Source: Scilla litardierei (Eukaryota; Streptophyta; Magnoliopsida; Asparagales; Asparagaceae). From it: 64,000 bases of DNA. The position numbers were made by a program, and so were the translations under genes. Under the pieces are notes generated by a model. It was not told the DNA's origin. It worked only from the letters and a program-made list of their open reading frames with translations, and did not search any database. This document shows, in pieces, positions 1 through 12,200 of this stretch (position 1 is the stretch's first letter; every line of letters starts with the position of its first letter). The DNA lies in assembly GCA_030789695.1 (NCBI GenBank), contig CM061139.1:197195641-197259640 (forward strand), in the 5' to 3' direction.

Positions 1-246
1 CGAAGCAACTCTCTTGAATGAAGAGCATTTTCTTGTTCGCGTTGTCATTAGAATGTACCCCCTAGGATTTACAACAGTGCAAAAGATGAATTAGTAGGGC
101 AAAATATATGCAACCAAGAAAACAAAGGGAGATGTACGTTGAGGGCTTACGTGCACACGGAGGAGCAAAATGCAGTTGCCATGATCTATGCCCGTGGGTA
201 TATGAGCCACCTGTGTGATTGTCCCAGTTTCAGATAGAGCGTCCCA
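1..246 (-). CDS. Gene A exons 10 and 11 (START-associated region, partial)
   Basis: Exon 10 (246 to 151) follows an acceptor CAG and starts WDALSETG; it ends [12 protein letters not shown] before donor GTAAGC. It matches the class IV HD-Zip block that begins W-D-x-L-S and ends D-H-G-N-C. Exon 11 (61 to 1) follows acceptor CCTAG and reads into MLFIQESCF, the family's M-L-I-L-Q-E-S-C block, then leaves the window. The joined sequence has about three more residues than typical members between LLR and MLF, so one splice site may be a few bases off. Exon 9 ends at phase 0 before a family tryptophan, which exon 10 supplies, so the copia insertion sits inside this intron. Confidence 0.82.
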
Positions 247-3200
247 CTGTTCCGGCATTAGCTAGGTTAAATGCATGATATATTAGACAAATTATCATTC
301 AATAATGTCTTTAGTGACATGCTGTAAGTCACAGATCATGCTTTTAAGTTACTGATATGCTATATGTTGTAAGGTAAGGAAGAAAAAAATAGGAAACTAT
401 ATATTGGCCAAGAATGCAGTATTTTCGTTGTTATTGAGGTACTCCGAAGCGAATTAGATTACATATACAGAGATGTTTCACTTGTTATGACTATGTGTCG
501 CAACCATGTATTGCATCTAAAAGATTTTGTTTGTAAGTGTCAAGATGGAGTGTTGCGAATGATGACACAAACACACACGAATTTGAATCGGGATAGTATT
601 CAAGAATTAAATGAAATGGATACAGTTTAGAAGTTTTTAATGTGACTAATACTTTGATTGTTTAGTTGTGTGGGCTACAAGTAAATAAGAGTTGTAATAG
701 GATATGTTTTAAATATATTTATTGTACTACTACTATATATATCTTCAATTGATAGATGAGAAGTTGCTTAGCTTTGACTTCGGAAGTCATATGCTAAAGA
801 TTGGATGTAAGAGAGAGAGGGAGAGGGTATCTTCAATTGATAGATGAGAAGTTGCCTAGCTTTGACTTCGGAAGTCATATGCTAAAGATTGGATGTAGGC
901 AGAGAAAGAAAGAGAGAGGGAGAGGGAGAGGGAGAGGGAGAGCGGGAGATTATCTGGTGAAATGACCGTTCATCTTGTATTATTATTATTATTTTTACAA
1001 AATGGATTTCTCTATTAATGGTGCCCCATGAATGTAGATTGTGTTTGATTAGCTGAACCATGTATATCTTGATGATCTTCTTCGTGATCTTTTATGATGT
1101 TTTGTGTTAAATTTTGTGATTTAAATCATTCATCTCACACTTCCAGGTAGCTCGGTCGAGCTGTTCCAGACGCTCGATCGAGCTAGGGCACAGTACAACA
1201 CTCTGCTTGACCGATTACTCTACCGCTCGACCGAGCAATGTCTGCTCGGTCGAGTGGTTTGAGTGCTCGACCAATCTATATCAACAGGGAGTTTTGAGTT
1301 TTGCAGAGCTAAGCGCTCAGTCAGACAGTACTCGACCGAGCGAAGCACTCGCTCGACCGAGAGCACAGTTTCCATCCACCAGGAGCTGCTACAACAAAGC
1401 GACTGCTCGGCCGAGCGATGAACTCGCTCGAGCGAGCGATGCGGGGCCCAGGCGTTTAAGGCGACGGTTCAGATGGGTTTCTAAGCCCGATTTGAAGCCC
1501 TATTTAGTTTGATGGTTGATAGGGATTAGGGTTAAGGCTATTTTCGGATCTGGAGGAAAAGAAGAGCAACAACCACCGCCATTGAAGATTGTTGTTGATA
1601 GATTAGGGCTTGGAGTTTGTGATTAGAGTTGAGTGATTCTCTCCTTTACCTCCTTTGTTTTTCTTCTTCCTTGAATGTGTTTGTGAGGGCTTGTGCTTTA
1701 AGCTAAGTTATTACTCACGTGAGTGGAAGCAAGATTGTAGTCCTTTGAAAGATCTCTCTGATATTGGAATTATCTCGGAAGTTGCTGGATGTAGCTTGTG
1801 CACAACCGAAGCAAGGTAAACTCTTATGTATTTGCATTTTGATTATTTGTTGCTATTTCGTTTGCTGCTTCACTTTGCAAGGTCGTAGGGATTTTGTTGG
1901 GTTATTTGAGAATCCATTTTTTGGGATTGGTTGTTTCTGCACGGATCTTAATTTGGTCGTCATTTTTTCCAACACGTGGTATCAGAGCTTGTGTTCATTT
2001 GTAAAGGAAGTTTGTGGCAAAGATGGTGTCATTAACAACATTGAACATTGAGAAGTTCACTGGTCGAAATGATTTTTGTATCTGGCATACGAAGGTGAAG
2101 AATGTTCTAATGTAGACAGGTTGTAACCAATTCGTATTCGATGAGGCGAATATCGATAAGGAGGTGAAGGAATCAGCTAAGGTTGAGATGGAGAGAAAGG
2201 CATACAGTGCAATTCAGTTGTCGTTGGCAGATAATGTTCTGAGAGAGGTCTTGGATGAAGCAACGGTGTCTGACATCTGGAAGAAACTTGAGGGACTGTA
2301 TATGAAGAAGTCATTCACGAGTCGTCTCTATTTGCTTCAGCAGCTATATATGCTCAATATGAAGTCTGGATCCGCAGTGAAGGATCACATAGATGAATTG
2401 AACCGAATAGTGCTAGAGCTGCGGGGTATGGATGTGAAGATTGAAGATGCACAACATGCATTCATCTTGTTGTGTTCATTGCTTGAGGAGTTTAACCAGT
2501 TTGTTCATTCGATGATTTATATCCGAATGAATCTCACCGTGGATGAGGTGAAGGCAACGCTTCACACACCAAGCATCTATGTGGCAAGGTTCAAGGTAGA
2601 GATCATGTAAGTAACCGTGAGGAGGCCCTACATTTGAGAGGTCGACATGAAAGGAGAGGAGGTCACAAGAAGAACAATGATCGCTCCAAGTCGAGACATT
2701 CGCAGGATAGATTTGCGTAGATCACATGTTACAATTGTCAGCAGAAGGGTCATTTTGTGAACCGGTGCCTTAACAAGAATAGGAAGAAAGGCAAAAATGC
2801 CGATAAAGAGTCTGGTTCAACATCACTGGGAATAGATGGTATGCATATCCATGATGAAGGTATAGATCCAGAAATGTATGCAATAGGGATTGCAGATGAA
2901 GAAAACATTGCGTGACTTATGGATAGTGGGTGCTCATACCATATGACTCTGCATAGGAGTTGGTTTACGACATACTGTCCCAAGGAAGATGGAGGCTCAA
3001 TCCTCATGGGGAATAATGCAGTGTGCAAGACTGCAGGTAATGGAACAGTCCGGATCAAGATGCATGATGGCATAGTGCATACCCTAGCCGATGTGAGGCA
3101 TGTCCCAGATTTGCGGAAGAGCATAATCTCCATAGGCGTTTTGGACAACGCCAGATGCAAGTCGGTCTTTGAGAAAGACCAATTGAGAGCGTCTAAAGGA

Positions 3201-6200
3201 GCCATGATAGTGATGAAGGGAAGGAAAGTGGAAAATTTATATGTTCTTCAAGGTACCACAGAGGAAGGAGATGCAGACATTGGTGCTACTAGCTCAAGTT
3301 TCGAAGATTTCGCCAAGTTGTGGCACTATCGCTTGGGTCATCCGTGAGGCAAGACCCTTGACGTAGTTCGGAGGAGAATGTTGATTGATGCTACAAATGA
3401 GAGTATAGAGTTCTGCAAATCCTATGTGTACGAAAAGAAGACAAAGGTGCAGTTCAACACGGGAAAGCATACTAGCAGGGGACAACTTGACTATGTACAC
3501 ACAGATGTGTGGGGACTGTGCTCGGAGCCGTCAAGAGGAGGAGCTAGATACTTTGTCATTTTCATAGATGACTACTCTCGCAAAGTCCGGATGTACTTGA
3601 TGAAGTCGAAGGACCAAACATTTGTTTTTCCCAGAGAGTAGAAGACCATGGTAGAGAAGCAAACCGAAAGGCATGTGAAGGTGCTGAGGTCCGACAATGG
3701 AGGTGAGTACACCTCAAGGGAATTTAGGAATTTCTGCAAATTCCATGGAATCCACCGTCATTTTAGCACACTTGGAAATCTGCAGTCGAATGGTATGGTT
3801 GAGCAGATGAACCGGACATTGTTGGAGTGAGTGCGATGCTTGAGGTACTCAGCCAGTTTGGGAAAGGAATTTTGGGGAGAGATTCTCGCCAGTATAGTGT
3901 ACATCGTGAACATAGTTCCGTCAGTGGTTATTGGTTACAAAATTCCGAAAGAAATGTGAAGTGGTGAAGCTGGAGACTATTCTTAGTTATGCATAATGGG
4001 TTGCCCGGCGTATGTGCTCGAGAGGGGCGACAAATTGGATTCAAGAGCAAAGAAGTGCATCTTTCTTGGATATGGCCACGGCGTAAAAGGATATTGCTTA
4101 TGGGATCCAGAGGGACAGAAAGCGATTGTGAGCCGACATGTTACTTTTGATGAGGATGCAATGCTCATGTCAGAGCATTCTCATTCAAAAGGGGACACGT
4201 CAGCAGAGAAGACATTGACAGACATTGTCAACCTTCCATTCCAGTCCATTCATCGACTAGGCAAAGAGTTGATGGTCGACGTCCCAGTTGAAGGACATGA
4301 TGAGGTTCATTTTGAGGACCATGATCAGACACCTGGTCCATCTCAGGTACGTGTTGACACTTATGTAGGTGATGAAGGAATGCTGAAATCTAAGAGGGTG
4401 AAGAAGGCGCGACCGAGAGATTTGGAGCATGGGACTATGCAGGATATTCTTTCTACGACATGGCGTCATATGCACTCAACCTGGAACATGAGGAGCCGGT
4501 GACATATGATGGAGCCATAGACTCAGGAGATGCCGCTCAGTGGCAAAGAGCTATGGAGGAGGAGATGGAGTCCCTTCACCGAAATGACACATGAGAGTTG
4601 GTGTCTTTACCCAGCGAGAAGCATGCCATTGGATGTCGTTGGATTTATAAGGTAAAAGAAAGCTCAACCCAAGATGGCAATGATGTCAGGTACAAGGCGA
4701 GATTGGTGGCCAAGGGATTCGCACAAAGGAAAGGGGAGAACTACAATGAGATATTCTCACCTGTTGTGCGACACACATCCATTCGGGTATTGTTGGCACT
4801 AGTGGCAAGCATGACCATGGAGTTAGAACAACTCGATGTGACGACCGCTTTTCTGCAGGTAGATCTTGATAAGAGATATACATGCAATAGCCGAATGGGT
4901 TCAGAGTTGAGGGAAAAGAAAACATAGTCTGCAAGTTGAAGAAATCATTGTACGTGTTAAAGCAGTCACCCAGGCAGTGATACAAACGATTTGACAGCTT
5001 CATGATGGGAGTAGGCTTTGAGAGGAGCATCACGGACCAGTGTGTGTATGTGCGCACACTATAGAATGACATGAAGATCTATTTGTTTCTCTACGTGGAC
5101 AACATGCTTATTGCTTCAGAGGTGAGGAAGCTGAAGACAAAGTTGGGGTAAGAGTTCGACATGAAGGACTTAGAGCCCGTAAAGAATATTCTTGGAATGG
5201 AGATTTTTCGAGATAGAAGGAAGCATGAGCTCAGGTTATCACGGCAGGGGTACATTCAGAAGGTGCTGATCTGTTTTGAGATGGAAAGCATGAAACTCGT
5301 GACAACACCAATAGGAGCTCATTTTCAGCTGTCTACAACATATCACCTAGCACTGAGGACGAGAAGAAGTATATGTCTCAGGTGCCATATGCAAGTGCAG
5401 TAGGAAGTTTGATGTACGCGATGGTATGCACGTGTACAGATATTACACAGGCCGTGGAAGTGGTTAGCGGGTATATGGCCAACCCAGGCAAGGAGCATTG
5501 GCAGGCTGTCAGGTGGATTCTGAGATATATCTGCGAGGCACAGCTAGTGTCGGGATCTTCTACGGAAGAGGAGACGAAAAGGTGCTGATGGGATATTGCC
5601 ACAGCGACTATGTAGGAGACAGGGACATGCGGTGATCTACCACGGGGTACGTGCTCACCTTGGACACTGCCGCGGTATCGTGGAGGTCGGTCCTATAGTC
5701 GATGGTAGCATATCGATTACAGAGGCCGAGTTGATCGCATCAGTGGAAGCTGTGAATGAGGCCAAATACTTGAGGAGTCTGCTTAGAGATTTGGGGGTGC
5801 CGCGGGGTTCATCACAAGTGTACAATGACATCCATTCATCTGGCAAAGCACCATGCATACAGTTTAAGGACGAAGCATATTGAGGTGTGAGATTCCTTCC
5901 TAGAGTTGGAGAAAAAGAAAGTGGAGCTTCAGAAGATTTCAACTGAGAAGAACCCCGTAGACATGTTTACTAAGCCAGTTCTCGTCGTCAAGCTCCAGGT
6001 GTGCCTGGAGTTGATCTCTTTGTTGCTTAGGCGGCACCAGAGGGCGCGTATTCCGAGATGGTGATGAATCCCAGAGAGAGGGTCATGGCGAGCAGAGTGG
6101 ATGTGCAGAAGTATATGTGAGGAGATTTGAATCAAGGTAGAGTGCTAAATTTTGTGATTCAAATCATTCATCTCACACTCCCAGGTCGCTCGGTCGAGCT

Positions 6201-9200
6201 GTTCTAGACGCTCGACTGAGCTAGAGGCATAGTACAAAGGCCTAGCAGCAGTGCCTTCCACTCGACCGAGCACTCTACCGCTCGACCTAGTACTCTACTG
6301 CTCGACCGAGCAATGTCTGCTTGGTCGAGCGGTTGGAATGCTTGATCGAGCTATATCAACAGGGAGTTTTGAGTTCTGTAGAGCTAAGCCATCGGTCAGA
6401 CACTCGACCGAGCTGCGAAGCACTCGCTCGATCGAGCGCCCCGTTTCCATCCATCCAGAAGCTGCTACAGCAAAGCGACCGCTCGGCTGAGCGATGAATT
6501 CGCTTGACCGAGCGGTGCGGGTCCCAGGCGTTTAAGGCGACGATTCAGATGGGGTTCTAAGCCCGATTTGAAGCCCTATTTAATCTGATGGTTGATAGGG
6601 ATTAGGGTTAAGGCTGATTTCGGAACTGGAGGAAAAGAAGAGCTGCATCCGCCGTCATTGAAGATTGTTGTCGAAAGATTAGGACTAGGAGTTTGTGATT
6701 GGAGTTGAGTGGTTCTCTCCTTTATCTCCTTTGTTTTTCTTTTTCATTGAGTGAGTTTGTGAGGGCTTATGCTTTCAGCCAAGTTACTACTCACATGAGT
6801 GGAAGCAAGGTTGTAGCCCTTGAAAGATATATCTGATAGTGGAATCATCTCGGAAGTTGTTGAATGTTGGTTGTGCGCAATCGAACCAGCTCTTGTGTGT
6901 CTGCGTTTTGATTATTTGTTGCTATTTCGTTTGCTGCTTCACTTTGCAAGGTCGTATGGATTTTGTTGGGTTATTTGAGAATCCATTTTTCCTAGTCCTA
7001 AATTTCTGATCAGCTTTTAGAATTGTTTGTTTCCGCAGAGATCTCAATTTGGTCGTCATTTTCCCCAACAGTTTTGTTCTCTTGTGTGCTCAGTTTTTTG
7101 CAGGGGTATCAAAAACCCCAACTTTACTCAATAGTTGTATTAATATAGTGAAAATTAGAATAGTTTGTAAATTTTGCTCTTACTATAATATAATGATTAA
7201 AGAAAATTTACTTGTAGCTAATTTCATAGTTGCGAAAGGCAATGCAACAACGGATAGAAACAAAGTAGGAAATCTTGATACCTTGGCCCGGGAGTTTTTA
7301 TCACAAAGAAAATCAAAGATTTTTCTTGGTGTCGCAGGTAACCAGAAAGCAACGGATGCATTCAGAGTGACGCCAAAAGGCATGCTGGGATCACTGACAT
7401 TTCTTTTACTGGCGATCCGCACATCATCCGCCGTAGCTGCCGGTTCGTTGACCCAACCATGAGCAATTGAACCGGCCACGCCAGCGTAGAAGCTCTGCAC
7501 CATCCTCTCAGCAAGCTTCATGACGTTAACATTAGTTCTTATTCGACTACTACTCTCTGCAATGTTCAGAGCAACACAAACCATGTCTTTGTAGTTTGCA
7601 GTATGAACAGTACTGTAATTAATTACTAGTGAGGCTAGAGGCTATACTTACCATCCTTGCTGCAATGGGGGAAGTTGCAGTTCATGATACTTGGGAGTCG
7701 TTTGCACTGTCGATCCAAGGTCGACAACCATCGGTTTGCACCAAAGGCGATGCCGGTGCTGACGATGGCCTTGAACATACCGTGAACGAAGTTATCGCTC
7801 GGTTCAACGTTTTCGACCCAGATCACCTGCGTGAATTGATGTGAGATATGGAACTGTTACATTATGCACATTTCCAGAATTATACCTTCACTGAGTTCTC
7901 ATCTATTTCATGGATTAAACATCCTGAGGGCCTCCTCTGGAATCTGCTGGCAGCGCCGGCTCGAAAGGTGTCCAGGGAGACATCGACAACAACCCACGTT
8001 TCATCGGCGGGGAGTTTTCTGCAGTATCGCAGGAATGAACTCTCACGGGTAGCAACGAATGACGTTGGTAGCTGGAATTCGGCCGAAATCTGAAAAATTC
8101 AATATTTGTAAGCTATGTTGCATGTATGCGAATACATACGTTTAAGAGAGAGAGACAAGGTGACATACCGTTTGTAGAGCTCCATTATAATTCCTACCCC
8201 TTGAGTGAACCTCCATCGTGCTTGCCCTCAACACGATACCAGAAAACAAAGTCGACCACTTCTTCTACGTACAGAGAGCGTTATTGATTAAAAATACGAA
8301 TCGGCAACATACAATAGGTACATATTTCCAGAAAATATCGATGGCAGAACTTACCGAATCACATAATATCTCTACCAAGTGGCTAGCGCTCATATTAATT
8401 GTAGCTGCAGCTCGGGTTGCTTCCCTCTTCAAACCAAAGGGATTGGGGACACCCCATCTGCAGACATTGAACAGGTACTCCTCTTCGTTGAGGAATTCGA
8501 TGGTGTTGTCGGGCACAGCAGGCAACCACAGAGGTTCGCCGCTCTCGGCCATTAGTTGGAGTTCATCTGCTGCAGCTTTGGCAATCCCCATCAGCGAAGA
8601 TGCACCTTCTGTTCCTGCAGGGGCACCGATAGGATCGGTCTCCGTAGTGTTTCCTGCAGAAAAACCTGGAATGCCGAAGTTTGATGGTCCGGCCTCAGGG
8701 TTGGGCTCTGGACATGATGCCGGTGGCTCTGTCTGGTACTTCTCGGCTATTCTTAAAAGCCTGGCATTCTGTTCAGTAAATCAAAAAGAGTGTGTTTAAA
8801 TTTTGAGGTACACGCCTTTCATATTGTCATAGTTTGGAGGATCATATAATTTTATGATGCACTAACTGGCTTGCTAGTCCGAATAATTAATTCCACTAGC
8901 GGATGAAATCATATAATATATGAAAGCTTGCTAAAAAGATGCAAATAGAAGTTTACTTTAAGGACGGTAAGGGATAAATTGCACACAGACCCGCCTCCAA
9001 CATATGAACAATGCGTCACTAATAACCCCCAAACTATGATAATTGTGATGAAAATGCTTCAAACTGGAATTCTGGGGGCTGGCACGGCCGTGCTGGAGAG
9101 CCGTGTGAGACCATGCATGGCCGTGTGAGACCCAATAGAGAGTGCCAGTCTATTTTCACAGACTGCGCACAGCCGTGCCAGATCTTACACGGCGGTGCAC

Positions 9201-12200
9201 AGCCACAGAGACAGAGCACAGCTTTCCTCGCAAACTGCGTGGCCGTGCCATATACCTGCACGACTGTGTCGATGTGCTGAAGCCCTAATACGTCTAGATT
9301 TAAAACTCTAATCATGACCGTTGATCTGTTTTGAGGTTAAATCGGATGGACACGATTTAAAACGTCCTCTTCTACCCTAGGAAGGAAGGACTCCTATGAT
9401 ATAAATACCTAGAGGATACATACTTTGACTGCACGAAGAGAATTGAAGAGAAATCCCTTGAGATTTCTAGAGCAAAGTTGATCTTTTGACGGCTACGGAC
9501 GACGAAAGAGCTTTGTCGCCACTACGAGCTTTGGGAGAGGATGTATTCCTTACTCTAGAGTTTCTGGTGAGGTCTATCCAATTGTTGTATGGATCAGACA
9601 TTGTAATTGCTAGAGTTCTAGGATTATTTTGTCAAGAGGGCTTACATATTGTTTTAGTAGTCGGTGTATTTTCTAAATTATCATCTTTAATCTAGTGGAA
9701 ACCGTGATAACAGAAGACTGGGCGTAGGCCCTAGGTTGGATTGAACCAGTATAAATCCTTGCCTCTCTCTATGATTGCTTGGTTTTGATATTGTGGTATT
9801 TCTTGTGTTTTTTATGATTCTGTCAAGATCCTAAATCTGTATTGAATTAGTTGGCGATACTTTATCATATTTAGTCTGCTGTGCACACATTGGTGTGATT
9901 GATATTGTTTCAGATTCCTAACAGATTGTACTCTCCCATTTAATAAAAAATGTTAAAAATTAAAAATTTCTTCTAGATTTACCCTTCTTTCTCATTTGGA
10001 TGCTACCATTGCTCTCTTTATAATCTACTCTCACTTATCTCTCATGTTAGACCCTGAGCCAGAGACAGTTGCTGAGGACGAGGTGTTTGCTGACGCTGAG
10101 CCCGAGCCTACGTTCGTCGAGGAGTTCGAGGACACCGGAGACCCGTCTTAGAGACTGATTTTACTTGCTTTTGCTTTAGGTTGCTGTTAGATGTCGGTGC
10201 TTGCACCTTTTCTTTGTTTTCGTACTTTGTACTTTTGTTGGCCATGCTGGGCCTCTTTTAGACTCTTTTATTTTAGCCTGGTGGCTTTTCTGCGTTGTTG
10301 AGATTTATTATTATGGATATTCTGAGATGTTCTTTTGTCTCTTTCGTTATTATTATCTTTGTTTCGTTTCGCGTTGCAAGGACCTGCAGTTTAAAGTGAT
10401 TGACGCTTATCGGACTTGCGGCTTTGTAGCTTCAAGTCTGAGCGGACCTTCTCACGCTCCGCCTCCACGTTTTTGGAAAGCGGGGCGTGACAGGTTTTGT
10501 TGGTGGCCCATGCAGGTCATGCTTCCTCCTATCTTTCTCTCTCATGTTCCCTCCCTCTATCATCTCTCACGTGAGAGAGAAGACTAAGCAAGAGAGGGAT
10601 CATGCTAGAGTAAGTGATGGGAAAGATTTCTCTCAACAAAAAGTGAAGAGAAAGAGGATGAATGCCAATTATAGGAAAAAGTTAATTACAAATCAACTTT
10701 TTTTTTCAATTCACCCTTTTACCCGCAACCATAATAGATAATGGGATATTACTAACATGTTTCTCATAATTTAAGAAATCTCAGTGTAATATTGTCAAAT
10801 TTGGAATGGGAAATGAACTGCCTCAAGTTAAATATATTAAAAAGATGAATTAATTTGAGAAGAGTTTACATTGAGAAATGCCAAAAGACAACTAACTTCT
10901 CTTTTCTTTTCTAAAATGGATGGTTGACATAAATATCCTTTCCATGCCAACCCTTGAGAATAAATAAATAATTAGATATTCACTCATGGTCTCCCTCGTG
11001 ACTAAGCCAATGCTAGTTGGCCACTTGGGTTGTATTGATTGTGATAAGTGTTTATTTTTCATATTTTGCATATAGATTATCAATGCATGTCATCTCAAAA
11101 AAAATCATATCTTCCATGTTCTTCCCTCTTCTTTTTGTTTCTTTTTTACTCCTGGGCTTCTTCTATGTTTTTCAGGTGAGAATGATGAAAGTTGAGACTG
11201 AGCGATGATGAGAGCGCAAATGGTGATCAAGGAAGCGGGGAGTTCCAATTGATCGAAGAAGAGGAGTGCAAGTAGAAGAACACATGACACGGTCGTGTGT
11301 GTCATTTGACATGACCGCATCAGCTCAGCCCCTAATTGAAGAAGACTAAAGACAGCTTACACGGTCGTGTGATCATGTATCACACACGACCGTATGAGAA
11401 GACACTTTCTGAAGACCCCCACACGACCATAGTACATGGTCGTATGGGTCGTGTGGGTTGAATGCTGAGGAGCTGACGCAAAGATTTGACACGGTCATGT
11501 ATGAACATTACACGCCCGTGCCAGTGAAGAAGACAGAAAGCTTTTCTGTCCTGCCAGTTACACGGCCGTGTCGAGACCATTTTTCTGAAACATCAGTTTG
11601 GCCCACTGGGTTTAGTTTGAGCTTGGTTTTGAGCTAATTTTGACTTAGTATAAATATAATTTTGTTTTGATACGACCTTTCCGTAAATGGGCCAATACCG
11701 AGCGGCCCAAGCCCAAGTCGTAAGCCAGCGGCCCTAAAGGAGAGCAGGCCGAGCGGCGAGGCCCCCACGAAGACTTGGAGTTGGGTCGGTCTCGGACCGA
11801 AGTGGGTGCTACCACCAGTCCATGTCCGCGGGAGCTAACTGCTCCCCTTAAAGTGCGTCCCCTTAATCACCATTAAGGGGCCACATTACGCCCACCTTCA
11901 TGACCCATGAAAGCGCCATCTAAGATGCGGATCGTGGGGGCGGAAGTGGGAGATGTTAAGGAGGCGTGGACGTGGAAGGCTCCTATAAAGGGACTCGAGG
12001 TACAACGTACAAAAGGATCACTTCCTGGATACCCAAAACACCGAGGTATTCCGCTCACACGACCCTGTCTTCCACCTTATACTTCTCCTCCACAGCTCGG
12101 CCCGAGGACTTGCGTATCGGCCTCCCCGTGAGCCGTACCAATTTCACTGAGCATCCTTCAAATCCATTCTGACTTAGGCATCGGAGGGGACTTGGTCGGA

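Larger units (their letters stand above)
1105..7070 (+). mobile_element. Ty1/copia LTR retrotransposon (Tnt1/Tork-like), decayed, inside a gene A intron
   Basis: The element starts TGTTAAATTTTG and ends CCAACA. It is flanked by GTTTTG on both sides (1099-1104 and 7071-7076), so a 5-6 bp target-site duplication survives. The order is 5' LTR, methionine-tRNA primer site, gag, protease, integrase, RT, RNase H, 3' LTR. Integrase before RT is diagnostic of copia. Frequent stops and frame changes, plus LTRs that differ by many substitutions and indels (870 versus 928 bp), indicate an old, inactive copy. It is antisense to gene A. Confidence 0.93.
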
